This document shows, one piece after another, positions 45,760 to 59,200 of a stretch of 64,000 nt of DNA (position 1 is the stretch's first letter; every line of letters begins with the position of its first letter). The notes beneath the pieces were generated by a model. The model ran no database searches, was not told the DNA's origin, and saw nothing but the letters and a program-made list of their open reading frames with translations. The position numbers were made by a program, and so were the translations under genes. This DNA comes from Tetraselmis striata (taxonomy: Eukaryota; Chlorophyta; Chlorodendrophyceae; Chlorodendrales; Chlorodendraceae), in contig VCJN01000598.1 in the NCBI GenBank assembly GCA_006384855.1, positions 1 through 64,000 of the forward strand. The letters run 5' to 3'.

Positions 45760-48700
45760 ATGGCGGCTCGCGACGACAACGGCCTCGCGACCAACCTCCT
45801 GGCTGACGAGGAGGAGGTGTCGCTGGGAGACGAGGTCGAGGCCCCCGACGAGGTTACGATACAACGTCTGGTGTGTGATGGCAGAAGTCCCCCCCCCCCC
45901 CCCCCCCCCGCGCTCGCGCATCCCAATGAACCCTTTTCTGTCGAAGAATTTCGACGAAATCGTCATTTTGCTATGCTCAACTTTCGAACCAGCACAGGGA
46001 GAGACTGTTCCGGCCATCTGAGCTTGAGGGAATCTACTGTCAACACACAGATTGAGGAGGTGCCGGAGAATGTGGTGGGCTGGCTGTCAAAGTATGGTGT
46101 TCAGAAGCTTGGAGAGCTGCAGGTCACATCCAAGGTACGCGCCTCTCGTTCTGAGCAGGCTGCCCTGAGACCCGGAAGATGGGAGGGGGTGGGTGAGTCG
46201 CCCTTTTTAGACTAGCATATAGGCAGGTAGAGGGACCACCCGGGTATCGGAAAAGCGATACAGGATATGCAAGGAGGGAGGTAGGGGGGGGGAGGGGGTG
46301 GGGGGAAATGTTTCCGAGATTTAATGGCATATAATGGGGAAGGAGGCATGGCGGAAGATTTCACAACCTTGGGAGCTGCGGGTTATTACCTGTTGCTCAG
46401 GGCTGTCTATGACAGCATGCCCATCATTCCGGAGTGAGCTAGAGGCAACGGCTATCTGCACAGCATGTGACAACACCCTCCGCTGCGCCAAAGCAGCGGC
46501 GTGCTTGGACCTGAGTGTGTCGCCCCATGCACCAACGCGATAGCGAAGTACGAGACCAGAAGGGCCAGTGTGTGGATTGCGTTGTGCCCTAGCTGGCGAC
46601 GCTTCCACTATGGACACGGCCGAGCTTGCGTTTTCTGAGCGGATGGGGTGTGCATGCTCTGGGGGGGCAGGTGGCGCTGCGCTTCCAGCTGTACAACGGC
46701 ATCTTCCTCACCGCTGGCATGGAGGAGCTGGATGGAGCCGCAGAGAGCAGCGGGCGTGGAGCCGACTGGCAAAAGCTGTGGCGAGAGCAACTGGAAGTGC
46801 GCGGCAACTTCTCGCGGCAGGGCCACGACATCAAGCGACTCCGCCAGCCAGTGGGACCCCGCAAGCAGATACTCCATGGTATCTCTGCGGCACGCGGTGC
46901 CCGCTGAGGGAAAGGCTGGATCTCCCGCATTGCCTCACGGGCGTGCATAAACTCCGTGCTGTCCTGTTGCCACTCCAGGCTGGGAGTCGCAGCACACCAT
47001 GGACGCGTTTGTTGTGACGCTCAAGCACGCGTGCAGCCGTGGAGAAGCTGGCTTGATGAGCCCACTGCTGCGCCGTGCTTCTGCGGGCGCGGAGGATATC
47101 TCGGTGTTCCAGCAAAAGGCAAGTTATTCTCAACACCCAAAGACCACGGCACGCACAGTGCAATATACGTGCTGATGAATCCTTGCCGGAGTAGCAGGCA
47201 GAGAGAGAGAGAGACAGACAGAGGGGGGGTTTGCCTTACAGGAACGCCGCCATGCGAGTCTCTAGCGCTGTATTTCCATGTTGTAGTATTCTGCACCAGC
47301 AGCCACGTACCTGTACCGGGGCGGCAGCAGATGGAAGCACGCGTGGCCCTCACCGCGGAAAACGAAACGACCGCTGGCAACCGCGGTGACTACGGGCGAG
47401 CGAAGCTCCCCACACAAATAGCCCACCGATCAGTCGCTACATCGGCGCCCGCGTCGGCGTCGGCGCGGATAGGCTACTGAGCCTCCTAGCGGTACGAGTA
47501 CTCCGAAACCACTGCTCGTATGCCAGTTTTTTCTCATCGTCGACGCGCCGGATGACCTGTACTGCGGCTCCGAAACCTATTCTCGATTGTTCGTCGCGTC
47601 GTCGGGCTTTTGACAAGCTGCAGCATGCGCGCCACGCGATAACGAGGCCGCGAGCTGCTTGGCGACTATTTAGCGCGCTCCGATTTTCCGAGCGGCACGA
47701 GACCGGCGCGTCGTCGTTGTGAGGACGGCGACTTTCGCAAAGTCGCCGGCAGCGTTGGCTGCCTAGCAAGGCAATGTGGTCCATACATATTTCGTCTTGT
47801 GCCGGCTACGGTACGAGTTGCTAACGCTTTTGTAAATCGAGTACTGGCTAGTGACCTATCAGCGACGGGTGCGAGGCCCGACAGCAATCGCAGTGCGTCA
47901 CCTGCGGCTGACCACTCGAGGCGCAACTCGACGACGGGCGTTGCGACGCTCCGGCTGGCTCGGGCGACGCGGCGTTGTAGACATCGGGTTTCGAATCACC
48001 ACGGTACAGGGATCGACCGCACACCGCTGCGCTGGATTCGCCTGGCTGCTGAGCACGGCAGGGCAGGGGGAAGCCATCCATATACCGGACAGCGCTGGTC
48101 GGGACGAAGCAATGCGCGATGGTGCTTTGACCTGGGGCTTACAGCTACTTCTTCTGCGTAATGGGAGCAGGCTCTGCGCGCCGTGATATCTTTCAAGTGG
48201 CGCAAGTACGCGCGTGCCGTGGCGCTGGCCCAGCTGTACGCGTACGTTGCCTGGCTGTTGCTCTTCTGCGGCTTTGTGTGCATCGCCAACTGGGCGCAGT
48301 GCGGCCTGGAGGGTGGCGAGCCAGCCGCAGGGCGGTGGTGCGCGATTTCCGCAGGATGCCTGGCAGCAAGCACCGCCGTGTCGGTGCCCTTCCTTATTGT
48401 GGAGGTCTGCATCATGTGGTGGTACGGGGCAGGCAGCTCCCTCCTCCGCAGAGGAACCATCCACATGTGCACGATACTGGGCCTGCAGTACGCTGTGCTA
48501 GCGGCCACGCTGGCTGGAGTGGGATCGTTGGCGGACGTGGAACTGCTCATTGCGGTGCAGCTTGTGCTCATGTGGAGCCGGCTGTCCTGCTACTTCCGGT
48601 GATTTCAGCCCCCTCCCCTTCTGCCCCCCCTGCCCCTTCACTCCTCTCTACCTACCAGTGATTGAAGCAACGATACATGGGCAAAGTCTTCAGCTATAGC

Positions 48701-51533
48701 AACAGCGTGGGAACCACACCATGATGTCACATACATGGAATCGCACGCTGTCGATTTCCCAATGTCCACTTATTTCGTCCTGAACCTCATCTACTTGGGA
48801 GATCACTCTCGCCTCCAGCGGGTCAACGCGCCCAGCTCGCCCGCCCCATGCAGCCCCCTCAACTTCGCCGCCGACGATGGGTTGCAGGGGCTTCAAGGCA
48901 GGGGCGTTTGAGCCGCTGGAAATGATCAAGCGAGTGCTGTGGGAAGCACGCGCCATGCTGCTGTTCCTCGCCTTCCTGGTACACACCCAGCACACAGTCT
49001 GCATGCGCCTTCCCTAGCCATGCCTTGTTGCGCCTCCAACACCCCCTTCCCCCCGTGCTCTGGCGATGAACAGGTCTTCGGATTCAGCATGGCATACTGG
49101 ACGCTGTTCCGCAATGATGATGGCGCCGATGACGACTTTGCGTCCCTACCGCACAGCGTCGTGAGTCTGATCGTCATGTGCGGGGTGAGGCCCACTGCGC
49201 TGCTCGAATGCCCAACAGACGCCGAGCGAGGAGGTCGCCGCGTGTCGACACATTTAGGAGGAGTGTTTGAGTACATGTGACATCGGACCACCCACTTTCG
49301 ACACACCCGATTGAGGTTGGCAATTCTCGATGGCCAGCGGGGTCAGGCACTCTGATGTATCATCTTGTTCTTTTCCCTCGGGATTGCGGGGTGGTCATGG
49401 GACTGTTGGCTACTCCTGTACGTGAGGCAATTCGTGGGTTGGTTTTGATAGTCTGGCAGTGCTCAAGAAGGAGTTGTTCCCAATCGAACGACCGATGTGT
49501 TGTTCCTTGCCTCGGCGGCTCGTGCAGGGGCTCGGCGTCAACCTGCCGCCCATGTATGCAAGCAGCCACGCGGAAGCGGCAGTGGTGTTCTTTCTTGTCT
49601 TCGAAACGCTCGTCAGCATCATCATGATCAACATTTTGCTGGCGGTAGTGGTCTCTGTCTTTCAGCAAGGTTACCCCTCTGCCTGTTATTGCTTTGCCTT
49701 TCAAATGCTGGCATGCCTGTGCTCGTAGCAGGCGGGGCAAGCAGCCTCCAACTCCCCAAATCAACTTGGACACAGTGAACCCTCAACTTAACTTGTTCTG
49801 CGCCCCCCCCCCCCCCCCCCCCCCCCGCGCTCCCCTGGTTACCAAGCCATGGATCTCCGGCAGTGCTTCCAGCTACAGCGCCGTGCAGGTCCCCCCCCCC
49901 CCCCCCCCGAACCTTTCCTTTCACTTTCCCGGGGACTTGAACGCCGTCGTTTCTGCAGGCCTGATTGACGAGATTGACGCTCTGCTGGAGATTTTCGGCA
50001 TTCATAATCCTGCATGGACGCCCACATATTTGCACATTCTGGAGATGAAGCCACCACAGAGGTCGCCCCCCCCCCCCTTGGATTGTTCCCATCACACTAC
50101 CACCCTCACCCCCTTCTTATCCTGGACCTGACCCTGGCCCTGCGCTGTGATCAGGGCGGTCACATCCAGCGACTATGCAAGGCGGCACATGTCTGCGTAT
50201 GAGATGTTTGCCGACCTTAAGGCGGACATGCGCGCTCTGAAGACGGCTGTTGCGCCACGGAAGGCGCAGGTGAGGATGCTGCTTGCGCTCCTACTTCGGC
50301 TGTGCTGCTCGTCCTCAGACTAGCCGTCCATCCTCGGTAGCCGGCATGTCGATTCAGGGTTGGGCGCAGGCAGGCATCGCATGCACCATACAATCTACAG
50401 TCCGCACATTTCGGGGCAACATTCCGCGTCGCACCAATGCCTATTCATGTGAGTGTGTTAGTCACTGTTCAGCGCAGAGGGGGAAGGGGGACGCAAGTGA
50501 CGATATAAGTGGTGCAGATTTGATTTGGTACCTCAGTTTTCCCCAACCTGCCACACTGCATGGAAGCAACCGCTGTTGTCCTCTCCTTCAGTATATTTGC
50601 TTTTGGCATCTGACTAGCGTTTTGCGACGAGGGATGACTACACCTGTACGAACCTCTGCGAATGCCGATGCAAACGTAAAAGGGGCCCCCGGCCTGATTG
50701 GTGCTGATCCAGGCACCTACAAAACCTTATAGTATTATATAGTATATCATATGCCATACTATACTGTAATTATAGTATCATACCTATACATCAGAATATA
50801 TAGTTATATCGTACTAATATATCATTATACAATATAGTTATAGTATACAGTTATAGTATACATACCATACCATACTATGAAGTGTAGTATAAAGTAAAGT
50901 ATAGTATACCATGTTATTATATAGTATACCATACTGTATAGTTATCTCTGTAACAGGTCATTATGTAGCATAAACCATATGTTTCATTGCGAAATTCAGA
51001 AAAATGCTGGCGATGAAATTTTGAGAACAATAGCAGGTACTATATATTCGAATTGGCGTTGATTCGCACCCTGTAGTACTGGTTGATAATATACAATATT
51101 GCATGTACAGTCAGAGACGTTTCATTATCAGCTGCCATGTGATCGAGTGTTGTCACTGCCGTTGCTTGGAAATCCCCAGCAGGATGCTGCACAACAGCCG
51201 GCAGCGGCCATCCCAGAAGCAGGGCGGCAGCAGCTCTCAGGCAGCCCACAGTCCTCGTCGTTTGCCGCTGCTCGCTCTGCATCGATGGACCCGCCGGAGG
51301 AGGAGGAGGACTCGGTTTGCGCCTGGGACCGTCAGCCGCTGGGCCACGTCCTCAGCCGCGTGTCGGAGGTTGGCCAGGAGGAGGCAACAGAAGCTTCGCC
51401 TGAAAACACGGCGCCGGCCGCTGCGCCGCCTCCCGTCGACCGTGTGGAGCACGTTATGCGCACGCTCGGGCGCCATGCCTCCCTGCGCGCGAGGTCGTAC
51501 TCGGAGGGGTGGGCAGCCAGCCCGCCGGGCTAG
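45760..51533 (+). CDS. TRP/polycystin-like cation channel
   Basis: Twelve exons whose phases all close (about 642 aa): 45760-45870, 46051-46134, 46671-46878, 46979-47118, 48171-48598, 48888-48978, 49074-49184, 49528-49669, 49847-49888, 49959-50061, 50155-50269, 51180-51533. Start MAARDDNGLATNLLADEEEV. Exon 5 encodes four hydrophobic helices (AQLYAYVAWLLLFCGFVCIA, AASTAVSVPFLIVEVCIMWW, ILGLQYAVLAATLAG, LLIAVQLVLMW), fitting S1-S4. Exons 6-7 give KAGAFEPLEMIKRVLWEARA then MLLFLAFLVFGFSMAYW (S5) and a pore-helix region FASLPHSVVSLIVMCG after an acidic loop (DDGADDD). Exon 8 is S6 (LVSIIMINILLAVVVSVFQQ). The cytosolic tail is helical, then acidic/Ser-rich. The order S5-pore-S6 with IN-x-LLAVVV is typical of TRP-family pores. 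Subfamily and ion are not determined. The exon ending 47118 uses a GC donor (AAAAG/GCAAGT). Confidence 0.78.
47119..48170 (+). other. Large intron of the channel gene
   Basis: GC-AG intron of 1052 nt. Some open frames exist on both strands (47430-48160), but none has a recognisable domain. Part may be an old insertion. Confidence 0.5.
49802..49908 (+). repeat. Two poly-C runs flanking a 42-nt exon
   Basis: C runs at about 49803-49826 and 49891-49908 bracket the mini-exon 49847-49888 (MDLRQCFQLQRRA). Both are on the sense strand. The first precedes the acceptor by about 20 nt. The second begins right after the donor GT. Confidence 0.75.
50725..50965. repeat. ATAGTATA-rich low-complexity sequence in channel intron
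   Basis: Recurrent TATAGTATA / CATACTATA words in the last intron of the channel gene (50270-51179). Confidence 0.8.
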
Positions 51534-53280
51534 CGAGATGGTCAAATGTACGTGACCTCGGCAACAGCAGTAGCTGGGACTGGGCTACTACTGCTTCGTT
51601 ATGGCGCCCTCGTGTCACATTGCGGACATGTCTTGACACGGATTTTGGGAGAGAAAGCCCCTCATTCTCAGTGATTCCATGTTATTTCCGCCTCCCTTTG
51701 AGGTCCGTGATCCTCCGTGACTGATGAGTAGTAGAACCAGAAGGACACTCTCCATGCCGCGTGATGCTGGTGCGCACGGAGCTTTCTTAGCTGCATCGCT
51801 TGTCCTTGCGAAACTGGAACTCTGCGATTCTGAAAAAACTAAGAATAATATAATGATGCGGTTGGCTTTCTGTGCCATTTCCCATTGTATTGCGTGTTCA
51901 TCTTCTGCTTGCAGCCCGGGGATGATGGTCAGCAGTGCTAATCTTACTGAAGGCCATTCGCTCTGGTTCAGGAAGTTGCATAGCTGCATACATTTAATAC
52001 CGCCGATGTGCGATAACTTGGCTCCGGTAGCAATTTCATCAGATGGAAGGAGCGCTCACAGCGCTCCTTATCATTGTCAATGGAAGAAGCGCTCATCAGA
52101 TGGTGTGAGCGCTCCTTCCATTGACAATGATAATTCCCTTCCTTACCAATGATAATTCCCTTGGTAAGGAAGGGAATTATCATTGTCCCTTCCTTACCAA
52201 CATTCGACATTTCGACTGAAGGCACTGGCAAGAAGTCAATTTCGCAGACCGCTGTCCTCCCGTGTAGTATCCGCCTCGGCGGCGGGCTCTAAGCCGTACT
52301 CCACCTGTTGAAGCCGTACTTCACCGGCGCGTAATCATCACGGATAAATGTGACAAAAATTACGGTATAGCGCTGCGGGCACCGGAAACCTCTTGAACGC
52401 TACCACCTCTATCGCCGCTTTTATTTATGAGGTTTCCGATGCCCGCGGCATTGCCGTACTGCTTTTGGTATTTATCCGCAACGATTATGCTCAGGTTGAG
52501 TACGGACCAACAACAGGTGAAAGTAGAAGCACAGGGCTGTGCCCGACAGGGATGCAGAAGCACATCCAACGTTTCGAATTAATTGCCAGAATAATGGCAT
52601 CAAAGCGCCCCTATGATGCAGCAACGTCACGTATCCGAGGGCCGAGGCCCGTCCTCAGTGTATGAATTCGTAGTGCGTTGGCGAGTGTCGTACTCGCGGA
52701 GAGCTCTCGTTTGGCCTGGAGAACATTGTCATGGGCAATGTAATGGGCGACGCGACGAGCGTGACACTGGCAATAGGCGGGATAGCAGGGGCTGGCCGAT
52801 TGTGCTGCCGCTTTTGATCAGCGGCTTCTGATGATCGTTTAGTGGCGGATTTGTTACTGGCCTTCTGTAATTCACACGAGCGGAGCATTGTGGAAGCAGC
52901 TTTGGCAAGCTTTTACACCTGAACCTAAACCTACACCATGCTGCACTCTCGCGCTCGACAGTCCTCTCGCCACTGCCGCCGCCCTCGAGCAATTGCCGAC
53001 CAACACCCGTAGGATTCCTACAGCGCGTTCACTGTGCCGGCGGCACCCCATCACTGCGCCTTTCCGGATCATAACCGATCACACCGAGAGAGTGTCACAG
53101 CAGCAACCGGGGCGGGTCTTTGTGGTTACAGGTCAGGGAGGATATTATGGGAAGTTGTTCACGGTGATGGTATGTACCTGTAGTAGCGACTACGTCATAA
53201 TATGCAGTGCACTACATCAGACGTATGGGCTCTGTCACAATGTACTACTGATGCTAGATCGGAAAACAGCCCAACGGGCG
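51534..53280. other. Convergent intergenic region between the channel and lactone oxidase genes
   Basis: Apart from the foldback structure at 52034-52200 no gene is supported. Both neighbours end here. Confidence 0.4.
52034..52200. repeat. Cluster of nested inverted repeats (foldback element)
   Basis: Three overlapping hairpins: AAGGAGCGCT-CAC-AGCGCTCCTT; arms around TTATCATTGTCAATGGAAG and CTTCCATTGACAATGATAA; and a third pair in which GACAATGATAATTCCCTTCC continues through TTACC and is mirrored by the complement ending at about 52186, with a 15-nt loop that repeats the arm. Such nested palindromes suggest a small foldback/MITE element or a regulatory hairpin. Confidence 0.8.
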
Positions 53281-56200
53281 CTAGGCCGTGCAGTCGTAGT
53301 CGAAGTCGTTGAGCGGCGGCTCGTAGCCGGGGGGATTGGGCGCCGGGCAGTCCTGAAACCCCGGCAGCGGCTCTGGGTTGCACGTGCAGCCGAACCAGGA
53401 GCTCTGGAAGCCGGAGGCGGTGCAGCACCGCTCCAGGTCCACGCCTCGGAAGTTCCACCACTGGGTGTTGTCCTCGAACTTGCCGTCGGGGTCGAGCCTC
53501 TGGATGGCGCAGCCAAAGTCGCACCAAGTGTCGGGGTACTCCGCCGCGCCGTTGAAGCAGCCGCGCTCCGGGAAGCCCGCCTTGCCCTGTGGCAGATGAG
53601 CGCGCGGAAAGTCGTTACTACTACTACTCTCTCTCCAGGGTGCCTGGAAGCCTCCCCCGACGGTGGACGTGCCCGTCAGTGATAGCAAGCCCATCTACCG
53701 TTACTCAGCAGCCACAGAGCTGCTGCACGACGACGCTACTGCGGCGGGGGCAGGCATCGCGAGGCTATTAGTTTGAGCGGGACCCGGTCGAGGCCCTACC
53801 CAGTGCAGGCGGACGCCCGCGCACTTGGGGTCGCTCCGCAGATACGTGACGTACTCGAAGAAGCGGAGGTTTGTGTTGGCACATTCGGGCACGGTATCCC
53901 CCGGCTGTCGGGGTGCCCCACCAAGCCCAGGCGGCACACAGCTAGTCAGTGGCTCAACTTGTCCTTCTATTGAGCGCAGCTACATCGCTATCGATTGCAA
54001 CAGACAGCAATCATCCATTGCAGGCAACAACGTGGTGGGTGAGTTCATTTTCAGTGTTGCCGTGCTGTGTGCGCTGGGCTCATAATCCCGACAGCATGCG
54101 CTTTCCCGCTGAGCTTCGGCAGTGGCACACAAGCACTGCGTGCGCAGCGGCGCTGGGATGGCTCTCGTACCTGGCTGACGGCGTTGGGCATGATGTAGTC
54201 TGTCAGGTCAATCCAGACGACCGGTGACCGGTTGGACACCGAGAGCAGCGCGTCCTCCTGGCCGATGATGCGCACGGGGTTGGCGATGCGGAAGCCCCGC
54301 TCCACCAGCCTTCACCCGCACAATAAATAAGTACAACACGACCGTCAGATTCTTCTCAAGAGAAACAACACATCAAGCACCCACCGGGCGCCGTGCCAAT
54401 ATCAGGTAATAAATAGAAGCTAGTTAACTGTTAATTGTTTGAATCAGGGTAGATTCGACCACGACCGCGGTTACCACGTGCATACATTCGAAAGATTTGA
54501 AATTTGAACCTTGTTGCAACTGAATCAAGTGCTCCTATTTCTCTGCACAAGCTGACCTTACCCAGCATCAGGGACAGGCCCTGACCGGCCCACATACACT
54601 CCGCTTAATTAAAGCGCATACGGTGGGGCCTCTGTATTATTTGCCACGTGGCTATGTTGCTGTACTACAACGGTACTCATCGTGGATCACTGGTACATTA
54701 TTTGTGTACTTCAGGTAGGACATACTCATAGATGGGTACTCGGGTTTTTTAATTGGCCTTTCTCCGTTACAGATTATACTCTTTTCCGTTATAGTTTTCT
54801 TTCAAAACAATCCAAGCAATCGACACATGTTCTGTCAGATTCTATTCTATAGTATTCTCTGTTCTACTCTATTTCTATTTGCCGAACCTCCATCCGAATA
54901 GACTGGTTAGTTGGAACTATAACACCAACCATGATAATCGTTCCGCATTGGGGATCCGTGTCACACTAATACTACCGGTGAGACGCGCGCTCATGGCAGC
55001 CGAGAGCACCGGTGCTGCAGCATCACTGCTTGGGCGGCATCGCGGTTGCACGCATTCTGACGATGGTGCACTCACAGGTCGTTGTGTATGTCGTCAATGT
55101 TTTCTCCGTCGATATCCCCGGGGGTGTCGTCATACACCAGCTCCACCAGCCCGCGGAGGCAGTCCGCAGCCTGGCCCACAGGTATAGCAAACTCGTACTG
55201 GCTGTTCACCTGGATCTGAGGGAAAATCCAGAGTGTGCCAGGGTTGCGGCAGCGGCAGCAGCAGCGTTACCGCTACTGACTAGTGGTGATACTGAAGCAC
55301 ATCATAGTGGGCCTGGCCTTAATAGTTGAGATTCGGTACTATGTGATTGTGCGGGCAGTCACGGGGCCGCCTGTTTTTACGGATGTGCGTCGTGCACACC
55401 GGCGACAAGTGCGGCGGGTAGCGTGTGTACAGGCTGGCATTCTTGCACGCGCACAGTACCCCCTCCCCTTATGACACACTAAACATGTACTTGTGACATC
55501 CATCATAAGAGATTAGTACTACCGGTGGACTGCAACATAGCCACGTGGTCTCCAGGGGGGGGGGGGGGGCACCCCACGCGCTTTAGTATGTGGACCCTAT
55601 GCGAGTTGCTTTGGCCTGCTGCAGGCCCTTCCTTGATGTTGGGTTAAGACAACCTGTCGAGAGAGTGAGTTTAAACAAGTTACACTGAATTTCATATCAG
55701 ACACCATGCGATGGCGTATGGTGCGCTTGGGCGGCAAATGATGTGGCGTAGTCGCAACGCCGCTCAGATTTACATGCGGGTGCAATTTTAAAACATTGCA
55801 GTCAGACAACGGATTCGTGGTCGAGTATAACTTTAACAATCAAGACGAAATTCGTCTCAGAAGCACAGCGCTTGCCACACGGCAGCGTGATATCGCATAT
55901 AAATATGTATATATAAACATAATGTAAATATGAATATAAATGTAAACATAAATATGTAAATATATATGTATGTCTACTATGAATATACATGTATATGTAC
56001 ATGTATGTATGTATATCAGTGTGTGTATATGTATATGTACATAAACAAGTATATATACATATACATACTTAAAAGTATACAGATATATACACACATGTAT
56101 ATATTATGTATACTCGTCGTAACCTCCGGTGCACGTTGTAACGTAGTCGTAGCGTATATATAAATCGCAATTGTCACACTACCCCTCCCTCCCCCCCCCC

Positions 56201-59200
56201 CCCCACAATATGTCAATTCTCGGCGTCAGTCGTAGGGGATAAAAACGGCGACCTCTAGGTCCCTGAGCACACAAGCTCCGAAACCAGTGTAACAATCGAG
56301 GCGACATTCGTCTGAAAAGCACAACGCTTGCCACACATCACCGTGATGTCGCATATGTATACTCGTCGTAGCCTCAGGGGCACATAAAAGTGCACGAACT
56401 CGAACGTATATAGACGCCGTAATTGTCACAGAAACCCAGTATTACGAATAGGCAATAATAGCCCAATCTGATTGAACACGAGGCTAGCAGCAGACGAATG
56501 ATTACTGCTGCGCACACATTTACGCAAAGAGGAACTGGACCACGGGGTTGAGAGGGGGGTACCTGGAATAGGAACTGGACCACGGGATTCACGCGCGGAT
56601 CAATGCGCGGGAACAGGTCGCTATACAAACCCACGGCGTCGCCATACGCTGCCTCGAAGAACAGCCGTGAATCCTCCTTTGTCAGCTTTGTGAGTGTTGT
56701 GTCTGCATGGTAAGAACATCAGGTATTGGGCGCGGGGGGCGGGCTCAAGGTGTGTCAGCAATTGCACCCTGCATGACATCCATGCCCGGCTATGGACCTT
56801 GTTGACAAGCATTTCTTTAGCCTTTAGAAGCTGGGTCTCGAAATGTATTTGAATCAGTGTGCACCATTGGCAGGCAGCGCAAGCATCTCGTACCTGTGAT
56901 TGGGTTGGGGTCAACCACCTCCCATTCCATAGGCTGCGAGCCGAAGTCCTCCGGACCCAACTCCGCTGGGAGATCGTTGTTTACGCGCGCAAGGATCGCC
57001 CGGAGCCGCGCCGCCACACCCGGTTTCGCCGTGGCCAGCTCGTGAAGGAAGGCCCTGCACAGGTCATCCTGCTTCTTCCACCCATAGGCCGCCTCTGACA
57101 GCGGGAACTTCCACCACTTCTCCAACAGCTCCAACTGCTTCCTGGTGTAGGTGTACTCGCCGTCGCCCTTCATGTGCGGCGAGCCTTCGTGGCCAAAGAA
57201 CACCCCCTTGAACAGCTTGCCGCAGTAGGTGGCCACGGCGGCGCTGGCATGAAAATCACCACGCTTGCTGTCGTAGTCTCCAGTGAGCAGAGCTTGTGAG
57301 TACTTCTCCACGAACTTACTCTTGCCTCCCATGCCATGGTGACCGTCAGTGCCATGGCCGCCTGACACCAGACTCTGCAGTACCAGGGCAATATGACAGT
57401 GGTGTTTTCTGAAATTTAACGAAAGTATAATCGTGATTTCGCAATATGTGAAGTTGTTCTGCAGAAATTTAAAAGTACATGAATTACGAATATTAAATTT
57501 TCTAATATGAATTTACTACAAATTAATTCATTAGAAATGATTTAATTGCGCAATTTATCGTAATTTCCATCATTAGTCATGCTGCCAATACTACACGGCA
57601 CAGTGCGGTCTGTCCATGGCATGATAGGGTCTGCCCCACCGGCCATGAAGGGACAGCGTGGATACCTGGCAGGAAGCAATTATGCATGCATGCAGCGCCG
57701 GGCGCATGTGAAGCGCGAAAAAACCCAACAAACACTCTGCCCGGGAATGCCCAGTAACTGGTATGATGAAGTCACCCCTTCTAGAGGTGCGCGGCGGGGG
57801 GCGGCTCACCTTCTTGCCCATATCGTCACTATCTGTGTCCGAGCGGTCGATCAGAATCTCCGCCACCTATTGGGACCGCAAGAGATCAATCGACTGCCTG
57901 CCTGTCGTAATGTCCGATTGGGCACGAAGGTCGGAAAAATATAGCGAAGTATTTTGCAGCATCGAGTTGCAATATCCGTTTGGTGTTTGTGTTGTATTCT
58001 GATGTATTTCGACGTATTGTAGATTTTATCTCTTCGCCGGGGGGGGGGGGGGGGGGGGGTTCAAAAACAATATTATGCCGTCAATATATACCTCGACCCC
58101 GCCAATACCGCGTGCTTATAATTGTGACTTACAATATTTATTGTGACATACAATTACGATGTCTACGAGGACGTGAACGATGTGTGTCGGAGGTTACGAC
58201 AAACACATCAATTAATGTAACGATCTCACGCTGCGCGGTGGCAAGCATATTGTGCTTTTGAGACGCATGTCGTCTCGATAATTACGGGTACGTGTGCAAA
58301 CGTTAATAACTGCCGTTACCTGCTTATGTAAGGTGCGATGACACACAGGCGCATTATTCTACATACGTGCGGCAAATAATGCTGTGTGGCATCAGTTTGT
58401 TGCGCAGTATTATTGGTGGTGCACATACATCTCGGACATTCACCGACCAAAACCAGAGAGCGTCCTGCGTGAAGTCGGGCAGCGTCCCGGTCGCCCGCCA
58501 CTGCGCTTGCACCTCATCCATCCGCTCTAAGAATTGACTGGGGCGGAGGAAAGTCAGCGAGCGCTCCACCACTTCGTTCCGCACAATCCGCATCTTCAGC
58601 GAAACGATGACGCCAAGCCGGCCGACGCTGGTGTGTAGCGCTCGGAACAGCTGCGGATCGCTTTTTCGGGTGATGACGCGGATGTCCCCCTGTGCGTCCA
58701 CGATGGTGAACTCCGCCACCTGCGCATTGTGGGCGCATCGGACACTATGTTGCTTGCTGCTGCGCATGCGCATGACTGCCCGCACGGCCCACAATGTGCT
58801 GCAATGTACCTGGTCAGATAGACTGTTGAACTTTGTGCTCTGGCCATGTGCTCCAGTTGCCACTGCTCCTGCGATTGTCTATGATCAAGGGGCGAACCCA
58901 TCATTGAAAAAGTCGTCATGATGCATTTCAGCGACAGAGGTTTACGAGTTCATGATAACTGTGCTTACTGCGGGGAGACGTGAAATGAGCGTACGTGCTG
59001 TGAACGGACACCTCGGATTCACAAGTGCGGCAGGTGCGCTCGCCGAAGGAAATAGAAGCAGTCAAGCCCCCGCAGTATATTATCAAGGCAGCGATGCACC
59101 GGTGCGCCACTGCAGCCTATTGATGTCACGCTGCGCAGTGCGACTGCCAGCGCCAGAAGCACCCGTTCAGACTAAGCTCACGAGTAAAGTAAATGTATAT

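Noticed and set aside
47799-48161. Separate small gene inside the channel intron
   Set aside because: The open frame has no domain and a composition like GC-rich random sequence. The flanking channel exons join in phase across it.
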